From Streptomyces asoensis (GTDB lineage Bacteria > Actinomycetota > Actinomycetes > Streptomycetales > Streptomycetaceae), in assembly GCF_013085465.1 (NCBI RefSeq), contig NZ_CP049838.1:8370001-8434000 (forward strand): 64,000 nucleotides of DNA, read 5' to 3'. The notes beneath the pieces were generated by a model, which did not search any database, was not told the DNA's origin, and was given only the letters and a program-made list of their open reading frames with translations. This document shows positions 1 to 7,072 of this stretch, piece by piece. Both the position numbers and the translations under genes were made by a program. Position 1 is the stretch's first letter; each line of letters opens with the position of its first letter.

Positions 1-115
1 CGCCATCAACGACGAGAAGGGCTACTACGTGCCGTCGGACCTGATGGCGTGGTCGGGCGCGTTCCTGAAGCACCAGTTCACACCGATCGCAGATTCGGCG
101 AACGCGAACGCGTAG
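1..115 (+). CDS. 3' end of an unidentified gene (partial)
   Basis: The frame starting at base 2 reads 37 codons and stops at TAG 113-115. The tail contains YYVPSDLMAWSGAFLKHQF and ends IADSANANA. Third positions are GC-rich and the composition is protein-like, so this looks like the genuine C-terminus of a gene entering from the left. I do not recognise the family from so short a piece. It is followed at once by non-coding repeat DNA. Confidence 0.55.
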   Translation, partial: AINDEKGYYVPSDLMAWSGAFLKHQFTPIADSANANA

Positions 116-244
116 GCGGACGGCGGCCGCACGGCCGCACGGCGGTGGCCGAGGGTGCGCTGCGGAGGACGGTGGCCGAGGGCCGGGCGAAATGCCCGGC
201 CCTCGCGGCGTTTCGCCGTGCGCGCCGGCAGCAGCCGCGGGATC

Positions 245-482
245 GTCTGCCGTCTGCCGTCTGCCGTCTGCCGTCTGCCGTCTGCCGTCTGCCGTCTGCC
301 GTCTGCCGTCTGCCGTCTGCCGTCTGCCGTCTGCGGTCTGCGGTCTGCGGTCTGCGGTCTGCGGTCTGCGGTCTGCGGTCTGCGGTCTGCGGTCTGCGGT
401 CTGCGGTCTGCGGTCTGCGGTATGTCGTATGCGATATGAGGTCTGGGGCATGCGGTATGCCGCTAGGGGTCTGCGGTGTGCG
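245..482. repeat. heptamer tandem repeat, 25 perfect units plus decayed tail
   Basis: Twelve head-to-tail copies of GTCTGCC (245-328) are followed by thirteen of GTCTGCG (329-419). The 7-bp phase then continues through degenerate units (GTATGTC, GTATGCG, ATATGAG, GTCTGGG, GCATGCG, GTATGCC, GCTAGGG, GTCTGCG, GTGTGCG) to 482. The single C-to-G switch and graded decay suggest slippage expansion with ageing at one edge. All frames stay open across it because 7-mers containing no stop give long spurious ORFs, so no protein is called. Confidence 0.95.
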
Positions 483-604
483 GACAACCGCGTACGACGT
501 CTGTGAAGGCCCGGTGGGCTCGTGCATGACGGCCCGTGGGCAGCCGCCGTACGGGATGGCGCGGCAAGCGGGACGGCGCCGGGGACGGTGAGGGGCGGGC
601 AAGC

Positions 605-687
605 CGCGTGGGACCGGCTCCGTCGTGCCGTCCTGCCCGGCCGAAAAACGGCCGGGGGAGGGAAGCGAGCGGAGCCGGTCCCACGCG
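605..687. terminator. long nested hairpin downstream of the MFS gene
   Basis: A perfect 18-bp inverted repeat (605-622 with 670-687, core GTGGGACCGGCTCC) encloses a second perfect stem CCCGGCCG (636-643), AAAAA loop, CGGCCGGG (649-656). It lies 22 bp beyond the stop of the leftward MFS gene, so a factor-independent terminator is the simplest reading. The outer arms are unusually long and far apart for that role. Confidence 0.7.
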
Positions 688-708
688 GGGTACGCCGAGG
701 CGGCGCGG

Positions 709-2166
709 TCAGGCCGCCTGACCGACCTCGGCCTCGTCGAGGCGCTTGCTCCGGGGGATGAGAAGGACGAGCAGCGCGCCCAGGGCACAGCAACCGACCA
801 CCAGCCAGAGGCCGTTCGTGAACCCGGCGTCGAGGTAGAACTGGGTGCCCTTGAGTATCGCGCCGTGCTGGGCCATCACGACGAAGGCCAGCTGCGAGAC
901 GATGATCTGAGCGACGCCCTGGCCGAGGGTCTGCGCGCCGTTGGCCAGCGCCTGCTCCTCGGGCGTGACCACCTCGATGATCATGATGGGCACGATGGCC
1001 ATGACCATGCCCGTGCCGAACCCGGCGATCAGGCCCATTTCCACGATCTGGGCGGCGTTGTGGTGCAGTTGGGTGCCGATGCCGTAGCCGAGGACCGTGA
1101 GCGCGGATCCGGTGCCCAGCAGGATGCGTGCGTCCACCCGGCGGGCGAGCCAACCGGTGCCGACGGCCGCCACAATGATCATTGCGCTGATCGGGCTGGT
1201 GACGATGGCGTTGTGGGTGCCGGACCAGCCCAGGCCCTCGGAGACCGTGGGGATGCGCGGCATCAGGATCAGCATCTGGATCACCACGCCGACGGCGCTG
1301 AGTGAGCCGGCCGCGATGGACGTGGCCAGCAGGACGGTCCACACCGGACGCCGCCGTGTCATGGCCGGCGGGAACAGCGGTTCGGCGACCCGGCGTTCGA
1401 CGAGTACGAAGGCGACCAGCGCGATCAGCGCCCCGGCGATGTAGGCGGCGAACTTGCCGCTGTCCCAACCCCAGTGCGATCCCTGGCCGACGGCATAGAC
1501 GATCGCGGTGATGCCGCCGCCGAGCAGGAGTCCGCCGATCCAGTCCATCCGGCCGCCCGCCGCGCGAATCGGGCTCTCGGGCACGAAGGCGGCCACCAGG
1601 ACGAAACTCACCGCGGTGCTGATGGCCATGAACCACAGCACGCCGCGGAAGCCGTAGTCGTCCAGGAGCCAGCCGGACAGGAACGGCCCGCCGAAGGCGA
1701 CGAGGCCGACGCCGCCGGCGAGGATCCCGCTGGCGAGCCCGACCCAGCGGCGGGGGAACACGTCGCGGGTGATCGCGTAGGCGAGCGGGGCGGTGGCCGC
1801 GTAGACGCCCGCGATGCCGCGTCCGATCAGCAGCGTGCGGTAGTCGGTGGCGACGGCGGCGATCAGGTCGCCCACGAAGCCGAGTCCGGTGGCGGCGAGC
1901 AGGACGCGCTTCTTGCCGAAGAGGGCCGCGGCCTTGACCGCGAAGGGCAGGAAGAAGGTCCCGGTCAGCAGGGTCATCAGGGTGAACCAGGCGATCTCGG
2001 TGGTCCTGAAGTGGATCGCGACTTCGGCCTGCGCGATGCCGGACAACGCGGCCATGAGCGCGACCAGTTGGACGGTCCACACGAGCGCGATGACCATGAG
2101 GACGTTGCGCGGGGTGGAGGTGGATCTCTCCTGGGCCGGCGGAGCGACGGTTGGTGTCTGCGACAT
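709..2166 (-). CDS. MFS transporter, DHA2-like 14-TM drug/metabolite exporter
   Basis: 485 residues. After about 20 hydrophilic residues the protein is hydrophobic throughout, with about 14 membrane segments, fitting the DHA2 (EmrB/QacA) type of proton-coupled exporters. A motif-A-like loop FGKKRVLL lies near residues 83-90. The start is placed at ATG 2166, preceded by GGAAGG at good spacing, although the frame stays open further upstream. The gene stands alone on the minus strand, and a palindromic element upstream (2281-2294) suggests TetR control. Substrate unknown. The neighbouring polysaccharide cluster need not be related. Confidence 0.85.
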   Translation of the reverse strand: MSQTPTVAPPAQERSTSTPRNVLMVIALVWTVQLVALMAALSGIAQAEVAIHFRTTEIAWFTLMTLLTGTFFLPFAVKAAALFGKKRVLLAATGLGFVGDLIAAVATDYRTLLIGRGIAGVYAATAPLAYAITRDVFPRRWVGLASGILAGGVGLVAFGGPFLSGWLLDDYGFRGVLWFMAISTAVSFVLVAAFVPESPIRAAGGRMDWIGGLLLGGGITAIVYAVGQGSHWGWDSGKFAAYIAGALIALVAFVLVERRVAEPLFPPAMTRRRPVWTVLLATSIAAGSLSAVGVVIQMLILMPRIPTVSEGLGWSGTHNAIVTSPISAMIIVAAVGTGWLARRVDARILLGTGSALTVLGYGIGTQLHHNAAQIVEMGLIAGFGTGMVMAIVPIMIIEVVTPEEQALANGAQTLGQGVAQIIVSQLAFVVMAQHGAILKGTQFYLDAGFTNGLWLVVGCCALGALLVLLIPRSKRLDEAEVGQAA

Positions 2167-2280
2167 CGGGGCCTTCCATGGGTGAGCGGAGAACCAGGGA
2201 GCGGCCCGAGTGGCTGCGGGCCGGGAAGTGGGGACGAGCGCGCGGTACATGGAGCTTCGGTGCGGCTGCCGGAAAGATAG

Positions 2281-2294
2281 ACCCAACGGTCGGT
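2281..2294. promoter_or_regulatory. possible TetR-type operator upstream of the MFS gene
   Basis: ACCCAACGGTCGGT is an imperfect 14-bp palindrome; five of seven bases of each arm match the common exporter-operator form ACCGACC/GGTCGGT. It lies about 115 bp upstream of the MFS start in a locally less GC-rich stretch. The remaining DNA between 2167 and 2475 shows no gene. No TetR gene is adjacent, so this is a weak call. Confidence 0.3.
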
Positions 2295-2475
2295 ACAATC
2301 AATGAAACGCGCAGAAACCGGATCCGTCCGAAGCCGACGGGTCTGCGCGGCGGCTATTGCGGCCGCGGTGACCAGCGCTTTTCGCCTCGCGGGCGGTGGG
2401 GTGTGTCGCGGAATGCGAACGGTTTCCGTCCCGCTCAGTGGGACTGCCGGCTGAACCGGCGCGCCTGGCCGGTGC

Positions 2476-2727
2476 TCAACGCCCGGGTGGCCCCGTCAGG
2501 GGACCGCCCGACTGGGCCAGCCGGAGGTCGTTGACGCAGCCGGCGAACCGGGCGAGCACCGCGTCGGGTGTGCCCTCGGCGCCGGGCAGACAGGCGAGTT
2601 GGGCGTTCTGCCAGTTGCCCTTCCCCAGAACCAGACACCACCGCGTGGCGAACGAGGCACCCGCGCCCACGACGAGGACCGGCAGCACCGGCCGGGTGGT
2701 GGTCGGCAGGGGCAACGGGCTGGACAC
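2476..2727 (-). CDS. small hypothetical protein (doubtful)
   Basis: An 83-codon reading frame beginning at GTG 2727. Its codons have the GC-rich third positions and balanced amino acids of a real Streptomyces gene (segments such as GAGASFATRWCLVLGKGNW and TPDAVLARFAGCVNDLRL, with three cysteines), unlike the Arg/Pro-rich shadow frames around it. It has no clear ribosome-binding site and no recognisable domain. It sits 89 bp downstream of the GH114 lipoprotein gene on the same strand, so it may be a last gene of that operon or a decayed fragment. Confidence 0.3.
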   Translation of the reverse strand: MSSPLPLPTTTRPVLPVLVVGAGASFATRWCLVLGKGNWQNAQLACLPGAEGTPDAVLARFAGCVNDLRLAQSGGPLTGPPGR

Positions 2728-2816
2728 GAGCGCGCGGGCCGTTTCGCGCCGTCGGCGGCGGACGTGGCGGCGCCCGGCGACACGGCACGGCGCGCCGAAC
2801 CGACCGGCCGTTCGCG

Positions 2817-3620
2817 TCAGCAGGGCCTGCGCCACACCCCCAGCTCCAGCTTCTTCTGCATCGACGACAGCTTCAGCCGACGGGTCTCGGCGCAGAAGCT
2901 GCTCGTCGGCTCGGCGTACTCCACATGGAAGACCGCCTTGCCCGCCGCGATGAACGGCGAGAGCAGGGCGCACTCGTCGAACTCGGCGCACTCCTCGTTG
3001 ACCGCGAAGTCGAAGTCGGACAGGAGCTGGGGGATCTGCGGCAGGTCGTTCTTGAGACCCACCGCAAGGCCCCGTTCGTGTGCGATGTCCGCGATCACGC
3101 GGTTGTAGCGGAGCTGGTCGCGCGCGGTGAGCGGGAAACCGGTGTCGTTGCCGTAGCCCTCCACCAGGTCGGGCTCCACCGCGTCGAAGCCCTTGTCACG
3201 GCACATGTCGAAGCGCCGTTCCATGATCGGCCGCAGTACGTCGATCTGCCGGATGTCCAGCCAGCGCTCGCCCTCCCACCCGTTCTCCTCGCCGAGCACC
3301 GAGCTCGGGAAGGCTTTCCGGTCGGGCCGGAAGTTCTCCCAGGCGCCCACGTTGACGTAGCAGATGACCTTGCGGCCGTCGCGGTGCAGCCGGGCCACGT
3401 CCGCGGCGGAGTTCTCGAAGCCGTCGATGTCGTAGACGGGCACGTCCACCGACGGGTCGACCTCGCTGTCGAGCTGCCACTGCCAGGCCAGTCCCGGGCG
3501 GGGCTGCCACCAGGAAGCGTGCCTCGGGGCGTGGTCCCCGTCGTCGGCGCCGCCCGTTCCGGAACAGCCCGCGAGCGCCAGCACGGACACCGCCAGGATC
3601 GCTCGTACCGTGTACCTCAT
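2817..3620 (-). CDS. GH114-family lipoprotein, endo-alpha-1,4-polygalactosaminidase-like
   Basis: 267 residues. A lipoprotein signal peptide ends in the lipobox LALAGC (Cys19), anchoring the protein outside the membrane. The body is a TIM-barrel of the GH114/TM1410 type: VYDIDGFEN (62-70), ICYVNVGAWE (86-95) and GFDAVEPDL (144-152), the last carrying the expected acidic catalytic residue. GH114 enzymes cut alpha-1,4-linked galactosamine polymers, and this domain is also the hydrolase half of PelA and the Aspergillus enzyme Ega3. It is the terminal enzyme gene of a leftward cluster containing a PelF-type glycosyltransferase, which supports action on the cluster's own polymer. The start region is tandemly duplicated (3618-3658). 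Confidence 0.85.
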   Translation of the reverse strand: MRYTVRAILAVSVLALAGCSGTGGADDGDHAPRHASWWQPRPGLAWQWQLDSEVDPSVDVPVYDIDGFENSAADVARLHRDGRKVICYVNVGAWENFRPDRKAFPSSVLGEENGWEGERWLDIRQIDVLRPIMERRFDMCRDKGFDAVEPDLVEGYGNDTGFPLTARDQLRYNRVIADIAHERGLAVGLKNDLPQIPQLLSDFDFAVNEECAEFDECALLSPFIAAGKAVFHVEYAEPTSSFCAETRRLKLSSMQKKLELGVWRRPC

Positions 3621-3654
3621 GCCGTGTACCTCATGACTGCGCTCATGACTGCGC

Positions 3655-4317
3655 TCATGACTCCGCTCCGGTCAGGGCAGGGGTCAACGCGGCCCAGGGA
3701 TTGGGCAGTTCGCCCGTCACCGGACCGCAGACCGCCGCGCCCCGCTCTCCCGCGGTGCGTACGGCGAGCGGTACGAGCGCCTCGGGCACCCCGTAGACGA
3801 GATGGCACAGCCGCTCGGGCGGCTGCCGTGCCGCCCACGCGGGTCTGCTGAACGCGGACACATACGTCGACCAGTGGCCCTCGAAGGTGACCGTCAGATC
3901 GGCGAGGCGGACGTAGCCGGGCGCCGGATGCACGCCGGGGTTCAGCACGACGGTGCGGGCGCCCAGCCGGCGCAGGCCGCGGACCAGGCGGCGGCAGGCG
4001 GGAAGCCCGTCCGGGGTCGCCGTCACCCGGTCGAGGAAGCAGCCGTCGGCCGCGTACCACTCCTGGTGCCGGCGGAGGTCGTCGGCGATCGCGGCGCGGT
4101 CGCGGACCCCGTAGTCGGTGTCGACGTAGCCGAGCAGCCGAGCGCCGGCCGCCCGCAACGCGTCGGCCGCCGCGCTGAACGCGGGGTCGGGGCCCTCGCC
4201 CGGACCGTTCGCGGGGTTGAGGACCACCCCGTACGTGCGCGCGGCGGACGTGATCAGCCGGTGCCAGGCGCCCGGGTCCTCGGCCGGATGGACGTACAGG
4301 GGAATCAGCAGGCTCAC
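3655..4317 (-). CDS. spherulin-4 family (GH135, Sph3-like) glycoside hydrolase
   Basis: 220 residues, single domain without a signal peptide. Spherulin-4 signatures are clear: PLYVHP (6-11), VVLNPANGPG (31-40), GYVDTDYG (63-70), GCFLDR (92-97) and a later VTFEGHWSTY. Sph3, the fungal member, hydrolyses galactosaminogalactan and is required for its synthesis. The start is GTG 4317, whose GTGA overlaps the stop of the upstream SDR gene, indicating translational coupling. The next gene encodes a GH114 hydrolase, the same pairing (Sph3 with Ega3) as in Aspergillus. Lack of a signal peptide implies a cytoplasmic role or unconventional export. Confidence 0.85.
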   Translation of the reverse strand: MSLLIPLYVHPAEDPGAWHRLITSAARTYGVVLNPANGPGEGPDPAFSAAADALRAAGARLLGYVDTDYGVRDRAAIADDLRRHQEWYAADGCFLDRVTATPDGLPACRRLVRGLRRLGARTVVLNPGVHPAPGYVRLADLTVTFEGHWSTYVSAFSRPAWAARQPPERLCHLVYGVPEALVPLAVRTAGERGAAVCGPVTGELPNPWAALTPALTGAES

Positions 4318-5216
4318 GGCGCGCGGTCGCCTTCCCACAGCGCGGCCAGCGCGTCGTCGAGGGTGTGCGTGGGGCGCCAGCCCAGGGCCTGTTCGGCGGC
4401 GCCGATGTCGGAGCACTGCCAGGACACGTCCGCCGAGCGCACCGAGCGGCCGCCCGCCGCGTTCTCCTCGATCCGCCCCCGGAAGCCGGCCTTCGCCGCG
4501 AGGCCGTGCACCAGTTCGCGCACCGGCACCGCCCGGCCCCCGCCGATGTTCAGCACCGGTGGCAGCGGGCCGGGCGCGGTGACCGCGTACGCCACGGCCC
4601 GGGCCACGTCGCGGGCGTCCACGAAGTCCCGGTACGCGGACAGGTCGCCGAGCCGCAGCACCGCATCGGGGCCGTCGGGCCCGGCGTCGCGCAGCAGTCC
4701 GGCGAGCCGGCCGGGCAGCCCGGCGGCCGGCGCACCGGGCCCCACCGGGTTGCCCACCCGCAGCACCACCGCGTCCAGGCCGGAGGAGGTCACCGCGACG
4801 GTGCCGGCCAGCTTGGTCGCGCCGTAGGGGCCGACCGGACAGGTGGCCGCCGACTCCGTCACCGAGGTGTGGGGCACGCCCGGCCCGTACTCGGCGGCCG
4901 AGCCCAGATGCACCAGCCGTGCCGCGGGCGCCGCCTCCCGCAGCGCCGCGCACAGCACCGCGGGCCCGCGGGCGTTGACCTCGGCGAGGGTGACGGCGTC
5001 GCCGCCGGTCGCCCCCGCGCAGTTGACCACCGCGTCGGGCGCGGCCGCGGCCAGGGTCTTGGCCAGCTCCTCCGGGCGGGCCGAGGCGAGATCGACGCCG
5101 TACTCGGCGGCGGGGGACCGGCCGCCGCCGAGGACCAGCGCGCCCGGCAGGGCGCGCAGCCGCTCGGCGACATGGCCGCCCAGATAGCCGGTGTGGCCCA
5201 GGACGAGAATGCGCAT
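4314..5216 (-). CDS. extended SDR, NAD-dependent sugar-nucleotide epimerase/reductase
   Basis: 300 residues. N-terminal Rossmann motif GHTGYLGGH (7-15) and active-site YGATK fit extended SDRs acting on nucleotide sugars. The residues before the catalytic region read HLGSAAEYG rather than the T-(S/D)-E of 4,6-dehydratases, so it is more likely a 4-epimerase or 4-ketoreductase. It starts 8 bp after the nucleotidyltransferase gene and overlaps the GH135 gene by GTGA. With the LegB-type dehydratase upstream, a two-step route to a 6-deoxy-HexNAc nucleotide is plausible. Exact substrate is inferred. Confidence 0.8.
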   Translation of the reverse strand: MRILVLGHTGYLGGHVAERLRALPGALVLGGGRSPAAEYGVDLASARPEELAKTLAAAAPDAVVNCAGATGGDAVTLAEVNARGPAVLCAALREAAPAARLVHLGSAAEYGPGVPHTSVTESAATCPVGPYGATKLAGTVAVTSSGLDAVVLRVGNPVGPGAPAAGLPGRLAGLLRDAGPDGPDAVLRLGDLSAYRDFVDARDVARAVAYAVTAPGPLPPVLNIGGGRAVPVRELVHGLAAKAGFRGRIEENAAGGRSVRSADVSWQCSDIGAAEQALGWRPTHTLDDALAALWEGDRAP

Positions 5217-5223
5217 GCGGTGC

Positions 5224-5937
5224 TCAGGCTCCCTTGAGCAGATGGGACTTGCGGGTGGTGAACTCGGCGTTGGCCCGGTCGTAGTCGTCGGGTCGGCCGA
5301 TGTCCAGCCAGTATCCGTCGAACTCGTAGGCGTGCGGCTGGTTGTCGGCCTTCAGCAGGTCGAGCACCAACTCGTCGAAGCCCAGGGGCAGTCCGGGCGT
5401 GTAGCCGTCGAGCGTGCTGCGGGACAGACCGTAGACGCCCATGGAGACGCGGTAGTCCATGCTCGGCTTCTCGGTGAAGGCGACGACTCTGCTGTCGTCG
5501 GTGGTCAGCACCCCGAAGTCGATGTGCACCTTGCGGCAGTACGTCGCGATGGTCAGCGGCGCGCCCGAGTTCCGGTGGGTGCTCAGGACATCGGCGTAGT
5601 CGAGGTCGGTGAGGATGTCGCCGTTCATCACCAGGAACGTCTCGGGGAGCCGCTCGCGCAGGTTGAGCAGCGGGCCCATGGTGCCCAGCGGGCTCTCCTC
5701 TGTGGCGTAGTCGATCGACATGCCCCACTGGGAGCCGTCGCCGACATAGGCGCGGATGATCTCGCCGAGGTGTCCGATGGCGATGGTGCAGCTGGTGAAG
5801 CCGGCCGTGGCGAGCTGGCGCAGCACGATCTCCAGGATGGCGTGCTGGTCGCCGATGGGTACGAGCGGCTTGGGCAGCGCGGTGGTGTAGGGCCGCAGCC
5901 GAACGCCCTTGCCTCCCGCCAGGATCACTACGTGCAT
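5224..5937 (-). CDS. sugar-1-phosphate nucleotidyltransferase
   Basis: 237 residues, RmlA/GlmU-like NTP-transferase fold. The N-terminal nucleotide-binding motif ILAGGKGVRLRPYT (5-18), PKPLVPIGD and the metal-site MNGDI are intact. It activates a hexose 1-phosphate as an NDP-sugar in the cytoplasm. The length suits the short RmlA/GCD1-type enzymes without an acyltransferase domain. GGAGGAACTCC precedes ATG 5937. It sits between two SDR genes within the polysaccharide cluster and presumably feeds precursor to the PelF-type glycosyltransferase. Confidence 0.85.
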   Translation of the reverse strand: MHVVILAGGKGVRLRPYTTALPKPLVPIGDQHAILEIVLRQLATAGFTSCTIAIGHLGEIIRAYVGDGSQWGMSIDYATEESPLGTMGPLLNLRERLPETFLVMNGDILTDLDYADVLSTHRNSGAPLTIATYCRKVHIDFGVLTTDDSRVVAFTEKPSMDYRVSMGVYGLSRSTLDGYTPGLPLGFDELVLDLLKADNQPHAYEFDGYWLDIGRPDDYDRANAEFTTRKSHLLKGA

Positions 5938-5985
5938 GGAGTTCCTCCTTCGTGGATGAGCGTGCGCAGACGTGCCGGACGGGAG

Positions 5986-6987
5986 TCAGATGTTGTAGAT
6001 GCCGGTCTTGTAGCGGGCCAGGTTGGCCGGGTCGCGGAAGAAGTCCACGGTGTCCGCGAGCCCTTCCTCCAGGGTGTGCGCGGGCTGCCAGCCGGTGGCG
6101 GCGGCGAGTCGGCTCGCGTCCGCGACCAGCCGCATCACCTCGGAGTTCGCGGGCCGCACCCGGGCCGGGTCCTCGCGGACGTCGAGCGAGGTGTCCATCA
6201 CCTTGCCGATCAGCGCGACCAGGTCACCGACCGAGATCTCCCCGCCGGTCCCGGCGTTGAAGGTGCGGCCCACCACCTGTCCGGCGGGCGCGGAGCCCAC
6301 CGAGAGGAACGCCTGCGCGGTGTCCTTGACGAAGGTGAAGTCCCGGGTGGGACGCAGGTCTCCGAGGGTGATCGTCCGTTCCCCGGCCGCCACCTGGCCG
6401 ATGACGGTCGGGATGACCGCGCGCATCGACTGCCGCGGCCCGAAGGTGTTGAACGGCCGCAGCGTCACCACCGGGGTGTCGAAGCTGGCGTGGTAGCTGT
6501 CGGCCAGCCGGTCCCCGCCCGCCTTCGAAGCGGCGTACGGGGACTGGGTGTTGATGGGATGGTCCTCGGTGATCGGCACGGTCTGCGCGGTGCCGTACGT
6601 CTCGCTGGTGGAGGTGTGCACCAGCCGGGGCGTGCCCAGCGCGCGCACCGCCTCCAGCACGTTGAGGGTGCCGGTGACATTGGTGTCCACGTAGCTGTGG
6701 GGAGCCTGGTAGGAGTACGGGATCGCGATCAGCGCGGCCAGGTGGTAGGCGACGTCGGCCCCTTCGAGCAGGCCGCGTACGGAGCCCGGGTCACGGACGT
6801 CGCCCAGGACGATCTCCACCTGGTCGAGGACGTCCGGGTGCAGGGTCTCCAGCCAGCCGTACGAGGAGAAGGAGTTGTACTGGGCCATGGCCCGCACCCG
6901 GTGTCCGGAGGCGACCAGCGCCTCGGTGAGGTGCGAGCCGATGAAACCCTCGGCTCCGGTGACGGCGGCGAGCGGTACGGAGGTCAA
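5986..6987 (-). CDS. LegB-type NAD-dependent 4,6-dehydratase of UDP-HexNAc
   Basis: 333 residues. Start is TTG 6987 with GGAAGG upstream. VTGAEGFIGSHL gives the NAD-binding site. The dehydratase-type triad region reads STSETYG, followed by YAASK (Tyr-x3-Lys). Family hallmarks of LegB (AQYNSFSSYGWLETL, HLAALIAIPYSY, ending ARYKTGIYNI) are conserved. LegB enzymes convert UDP-GlcNAc to the 4-keto-6-deoxy sugar. That would make the polymer unit derive from a 6-deoxy amino sugar rather than plain GalNAc. A different SDR activity cannot be excluded without assay. Confidence 0.82.
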   Translation of the reverse strand: MTSVPLAAVTGAEGFIGSHLTEALVASGHRVRAMAQYNSFSSYGWLETLHPDVLDQVEIVLGDVRDPGSVRGLLEGADVAYHLAALIAIPYSYQAPHSYVDTNVTGTLNVLEAVRALGTPRLVHTSTSETYGTAQTVPITEDHPINTQSPYAASKAGGDRLADSYHASFDTPVVTLRPFNTFGPRQSMRAVIPTVIGQVAAGERTITLGDLRPTRDFTFVKDTAQAFLSVGSAPAGQVVGRTFNAGTGGEISVGDLVALIGKVMDTSLDVREDPARVRPANSEVMRLVADASRLAAATGWQPAHTLEEGLADTVDFFRDPANLARYKTGIYNI

Positions 6988-7072
6988 CTCGGGTGTCCTT
7001 CCGGTCAGTTGAAAGTAGGGGGTGCGACGAGCGGGGAACCGGGCGGCGGGGCCGCCCGGGGGAGGCGGGTGC

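Noticed and set aside
49..788. Long ORFs of both strands running through the heptamer repeat (Cys-Arg-Leu-Pro-Ser-Ala-Val type repeats)
   Set aside because: A stop-free 7-mer keeps all three frames of a strand open; the predicted peptides are pure repeat translation with no ribosome-binding site.
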